A stretch of DNA of 64,000 bases from Hadesarchaea archaeon (lineage in GTDB: Archaea > Hadarchaeota > Hadarchaeia > Hadarchaeales > Hadarchaeaceae): contig JAPDJH010000015.1 in NCBI GenBank assembly GCA_029259175.1, forward strand, positions 1 to 64,000. The letters are read 5' to 3'. A model generated the notes under the pieces. It searched no databases and was not told the origin of the DNA. It saw only the letters and a list, made by a program, of their open reading frames with translations. The stretch's first letter is position 1; each line of letters begins with the position of its first letter. The translations under genes were made by a program, and so were the position numbers. This document shows, in pieces, positions 61,514 through 64,000 of this stretch.

Positions 61514-61972
61514 TCACAGGCCGTGTAAAATCGGAGCCTGGGGCTGATTCTTAATCACGCTGTGCACTATGAAGGTCTCCGTGTCACGCACGCCTCTGAG
61601 CCTATGGATTCGCTTTACCAAATGGGCGAGTTCGGTGCTGTCCCTCACAAGCACCTCCACCACGGCGCTGTAACGTCCGAACAGCCGGTAGAACTCGGAT
61701 ACCTGTGGAAGCTTCCGGATCTCTGCCTCGCTGCGCCTCCGGAGTTCCGGATCGGGTTCCTCGTGCAAAAACACATAGGCCTTGGTACTAAGGCCAAAAC
61801 GCAAGGGATCAATCCGAATGGTGAACTGCTCAATCACGCCACTCCGCTTTAGATTCTCTATTCGCTTTGCCACGGTCTGACGCGTAACTCCAAGCTCGGA
61901 CGCGATCTGCACGACCGGCTTGCTACTGTCCTCCAGCAGTTTTTTTATAATTTTTCTGTCGAGTTCATCCAT
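61514..61972 (-). CDS. Lrp/AsnC-family transcription regulator
   Basis: 152 residues. N-terminal helix-turn-helix (DELDRKIIKKLLEDS, VVQIASELGVTRQTVAKRIENLKRSGVI) and C-terminal RAM ligand domain (VYVFLH-like KAYVFLHEEP, RLFGRYSAVVEVLVRD). Such regulators bind palindromes as dimers and sense amino acids or other metabolites. Divergent from the PEP carboxykinase gene across 68 bp that hold an inverted repeat, so it probably controls both. Confidence 0.88.
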   Translation of the reverse strand: MDELDRKIIKKLLEDSSKPVVQIASELGVTRQTVAKRIENLKRSGVIEQFTIRIDPLRFGLSTKAYVFLHEEPDPELRRRSEAEIRKLPQVSEFYRLFGRYSAVVEVLVRDSTELAHLVKRIHRLRGVRDTETFIVHSVIKNQPQAPILHGL

Positions 61973-61979
61973 TTTATCA

Positions 61980-61994
61980 TTAACATTTTGTTAA
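61980..61994. promoter_or_regulatory. Candidate Lrp-site palindrome
   Basis: TTAACATTTTGTTAA is a perfect inverted repeat (6-bp arms, 3-bp centre) between the two divergent genes. It lies seven bases upstream of the PEPCK TATA box, the position expected for an activator, and immediately before the regulator's own start, the position expected for autorepression. Confidence 0.6.
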
Positions 61995-62001
61995 CAAAAA
62001 A

Positions 62002-62010
62002 CTTAAAAAC
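62002..62010 (+). promoter_or_regulatory. TATA box for the PEP carboxykinase gene
   Basis: CTTAAAAAC lies 31-39 bp before the ATG at 62041. Confidence 0.5.
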
Positions 62011-62040
62011 TTAATCGTATGGTGTGTGTAGGGACTGTAA

Positions 62041-63924
62041 ATGCAACCGCTGGAGTGGCTGAAATCCCGCATGGGCGCGCGGGAGTTCGAAAAGCTAGCA
62101 CGAATCCCAGATCCTAGGGTTCATCAGTTTGTGGCCGAATCAGCAGAACTGTGCAATCCCAGCGAGATCTTTGTGTGCACTAATTCGCCCGACGACATCC
62201 GACACATCCGAGAACAAGCTTTGGCGACGGGAGAAGAAAAGGCGCTCAACATACCCGGACACACATATCACTTCGACGGACCCACCGATCAGGGCAGGGA
62301 CCGAAAGGCCACGAAGTACTTGGTCCCGCGCGGAGACTACCTGAACCCTGCTCTCAACCAAATCGAGCGGGAGCAGGGGCTGAGCGAAGTAAAGGGGTTG
62401 CTCCGGAACTCCATGGAAGGGAAAACCATGGTGGTGCTCTTCCTCTGTCTCGGCCCCAAGAACTCGGTGTTCACCATTCCGTGTATGGAGTGCACTGATT
62501 CGTGGTATGTTGCACACTCTGTCAACTTGCTCTACCGAACAGCTTACGAGATGTTCGCCGCAGGAGAAACCGCCAATCAAGAACTCTTCCGGGTGCTTCA
62601 CTCCGCAGGCAAGCTGGACGAGCGAATGGTGAGTGCGGAGCCATCCAAGAGACGCATTTACATCGACTACACCGAAAATGTGGTCTACAGTGTCAACACC
62701 CAGTACGCAGGCAACAGTGTTGGGTTCAAAAAACTGGCCTTGCGCTTAGCCATCCGGAAGGCACACCGCGAAGGGTGGCTTGCCGAACACATGATGCTCA
62801 CAGGGGTGCGCGGTCCAAACGGGCGCAGGACCTATCTGGCCGGAGCATTTCCGAGCGCGTGCGGCAAAACTTCTACCGCCATGATCCCGGGCAACACCAT
62901 TCTGGGAGACGATCTTGCCTATCTCCGCAACATTGATGGTGTATGCAGGGCCGTCAACGTCGAGTCCGGAATCTTTGGGATTCTAAAAGGTGTGAACGAA
63001 CGGGACGACCCGCTCATCTGGAAGATTCTGCACAGTCCAGGAGAGGTGATCTTCTCAAACGTGCTCGTCAAAGACGGGCGGCCCTACTGGCTGGATATGG
63101 GGATCGAGCTGCCCAAAGAGGGCGAGAACTTCACCGGCAAATGGTGGGAAGGCAAAACAGACGAAGAAGGAAATCCAATACCAGCTGCACACAAAAACGC
63201 TCGATACACGGTTGCGCTAGAGGCTCTGGAAAACTGCGATCCAGAGCTTCACAATCCTCAGGGCGTAGAGCTCGGTGGAATAATCTTCGGCGGTCGGGAC
63301 TCTCGGGCCTATCCCCCAGTGCAACAGGGCTACGACTGGGTTCACGGCGTCATGGCGTACGGGGCGGCGCTCGAAACGGAGACCACATTTGCCATTGTCG
63401 AGGAGGAAGGCAAATACGAAATCAACCTCATGAGCATTCAGGACTTCATCTCCATCCCGCTAGGGCAGTACCTGAAGAACTACATCGAATTCGGGCGCAA
63501 GTTGCAGAAAGCACCAGCCGTGTTTGGAGTCAACTATTTTCTGCGTGATCTGAAAACGGGTGAGTTCGTGAACAACCGTCAGGACAAGTACGTGTGGGTC
63601 GCGTGGATGGAACGCAGAGTTCACGGAGAAGCCGGAGCGCTGAAGGGACCAACCGGGCTCCTCCCCACCTATGAAGACCTCAGGCGCCTTTTCAAGGAAG
63701 TTCGAGGACTAGACTATCCGAGGGAGGAGTACACGCGCCACTTCACTATACGCGTGCGGGAAAACCTGCGGAAGATCGAGCGCGTGGTGCAGTACTATAA
63801 ACGAGAAGTGCCGGACGCGCCCCCGGAATTGTATCAGGTGTTAGAAGAGCAGCAAAAGCGGTTGTTGAAAGTACAAGCCGAAGCTGGAGATTTTGCTTCC
63901 CCCGACATGTTCGAGGAAGTGTAA
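62041..63924 (+). CDS. pckG: Phosphoenolpyruvate carboxykinase (GTP)
   Basis: 627 residues. Interconverts oxaloacetate plus GTP and PEP plus CO2 plus GDP, the entry to gluconeogenesis. The GTP-type P-loop PSACGKTSTAMIPG (near 272-285), the metal-binding GDDLAYLR, and the NWFR-like substrate region are visible; length fits the GTP class (about 600-630) rather than the ATP class. A short T-run follows the stop. Probably regulated by the divergent Lrp protein. Confidence 0.95.
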   Translation: MQPLEWLKSRMGAREFEKLARIPDPRVHQFVAESAELCNPSEIFVCTNSPDDIRHIREQALATGEEKALNIPGHTYHFDGPTDQGRDRKATKYLVPRGDYLNPALNQIEREQGLSEVKGLLRNSMEGKTMVVLFLCLGPKNSVFTIPCMECTDSWYVAHSVNLLYRTAYEMFAAGETANQELFRVLHSAGKLDERMVSAEPSKRRIYIDYTENVVYSVNTQYAGNSVGFKKLALRLAIRKAHREGWLAEHMMLTGVRGPNGRRTYLAGAFPSACGKTSTAMIPGNTILGDDLAYLRNIDGVCRAVNVESGIFGILKGVNERDDPLIWKILHSPGEVIFSNVLVKDGRPYWLDMGIELPKEGENFTGKWWEGKTDEEGNPIPAAHKNARYTVALEALENCDPELHNPQGVELGGIIFGGRDSRAYPPVQQGYDWVHGVMAYGAALETETTFAIVEEEGKYEINLMSIQDFISIPLGQYLKNYIEFGRKLQKAPAVFGVNYFLRDLKTGEFVNNRQDKYVWVAWMERRVHGEAGALKGPTGLLPTYEDLRRLFKEVRGLDYPREEYTRHFTIRVRENLRKIERVVQYYKREVPDAPPELYQVLEEQQKRLLKVQAEAGDFASPDMFEEV

Positions 63925-63957
63925 AGTTTTTTGTGCTGACTCGTCATAAGGGTGTCG

Positions 63958-64000
63958 ATGAGCGGGCCCACTGTTGCAGTTGGATCGACCAATCCGACCA
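63958..64000 (+). CDS. Start of probable ITP/XTP phosphatase, cut by window edge
   Basis: Only 14 codons are visible: MSGPTVAVGSTNPT. The VAVGSTNP opening matches the NTPase_I-T (YjjX-like) family, which removes inosine and xanthosine triphosphates from the nucleotide pool and starts in just this way. The assignment rests on eight residues and on the nearby pckG stop 34 bases upstream. Confidence 0.5.
   Translation, partial: MSGPTVAVGSTNPT

Overview
The window is archaeal chromosome. Evidence: a complete archaeal-order ribosomal superoperon containing eukaryote-like proteins (L32e, L19e, L34e, L14e, S4e, L41e), Rpp29, aIF1, Cbf5, topoisomerase VI, RtcB/archease, Trm5 and AT-rich TATA boxes 25-35 bp before genes. 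A fused inositol-phosphate cytidylyltransferase/DIPP synthase (44395-45747), the dedicated enzyme for the heat-stress solute di-myo-inositol phosphate, plus topo VI and a tungsten-type aldehyde:ferredoxin oxidoreductase point to an anaerobic hyperthermophile, probably euryarchaeal in the broad sense. I cannot fix the lineage from sequence alone; uncultured groups such as Hadarchaeota are candidates only.

Layout. 1-5755 (minus): an open frame running off the left edge, at least 1918 codons, encoding a membrane-anchored surface protein with DNRLRE/CBM96-like, kelch-like and repeated beta modules. 5837-6688: Trm5-type tRNA methyltransferase. 6689-7288: the only long intergenic gap, carrying a series of palindromes. 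7289-8317: a YgeW-like transcarbamylase of unknown substrate. 8323-14853: a compact export/maturation-looking locus: CPBP membrane protease with an unusual extracytoplasmic domain, a SPASM radical SAM enzyme, and a 1358-residue surface protein with a PGF-pre-PGF domain whose gene overlaps the radical SAM gene.

14897-33928 (all minus, almost no gaps): archease, rtcB, a SPOUT RNA methyltransferase, then L3-L4-L23-L2-S19-L22-S3-L29-aIF1-Rpp29-S17-L14-L24-S4e-L5-S14-S8-L6-L32e-L19e-L18-S5-L30-L15-secY-adk-EMC3/DUF106 insertase-L34e-cmk-L14e-cbf5. This joins ribosome assembly, protein translocation, nucleotide kinases and RNA repair/modification in one transcriptional block read from right to left.

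33993-44320: GT4 glycosyltransferase and GH130 glycoside phosphorylase pair, a polytopic GT-C-like protein, tRNA-Ser(UGA), a zinc-ribbon miniprotein, a TtuA-type tRNA thiolase, dCTP deaminase, a KH-domain ribosome biogenesis factor, and topoisomerase VI B-A, with a 525-residue endonuclease-bearing intein in the ATPase domain of subunit B. 44395-49797: DIPP synthase coupled to argB and argD, then argF and carbamate kinase. 49842-53091: DUF4443 regulator, a DUF4430/ECF-like uptake pair with a palindromic operator, L41e, an aMtq2 release-factor methyltransferase and two small membrane proteins. 53172-55818: deoxyribose-phosphate aldolase with a four-cysteine tail followed by an aldehyde oxidoreductase, a plausible deoxyribose-to-acetate route. 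55804-64000: membrane coiled-coil protein, M29-type aminopeptidase, PAC2 protein, UPF0282 metallo-beta-lactamase-fold protein, argS divergent from tRNA-Arg(UCG), a second membrane coiled-coil protein, an Lrp regulator divergent from GTP-dependent PEP carboxykinase, and the first codons of a probable ITP/XTP phosphatase at the right edge.

Calls rest on reading motifs and family memory; no database search was run.
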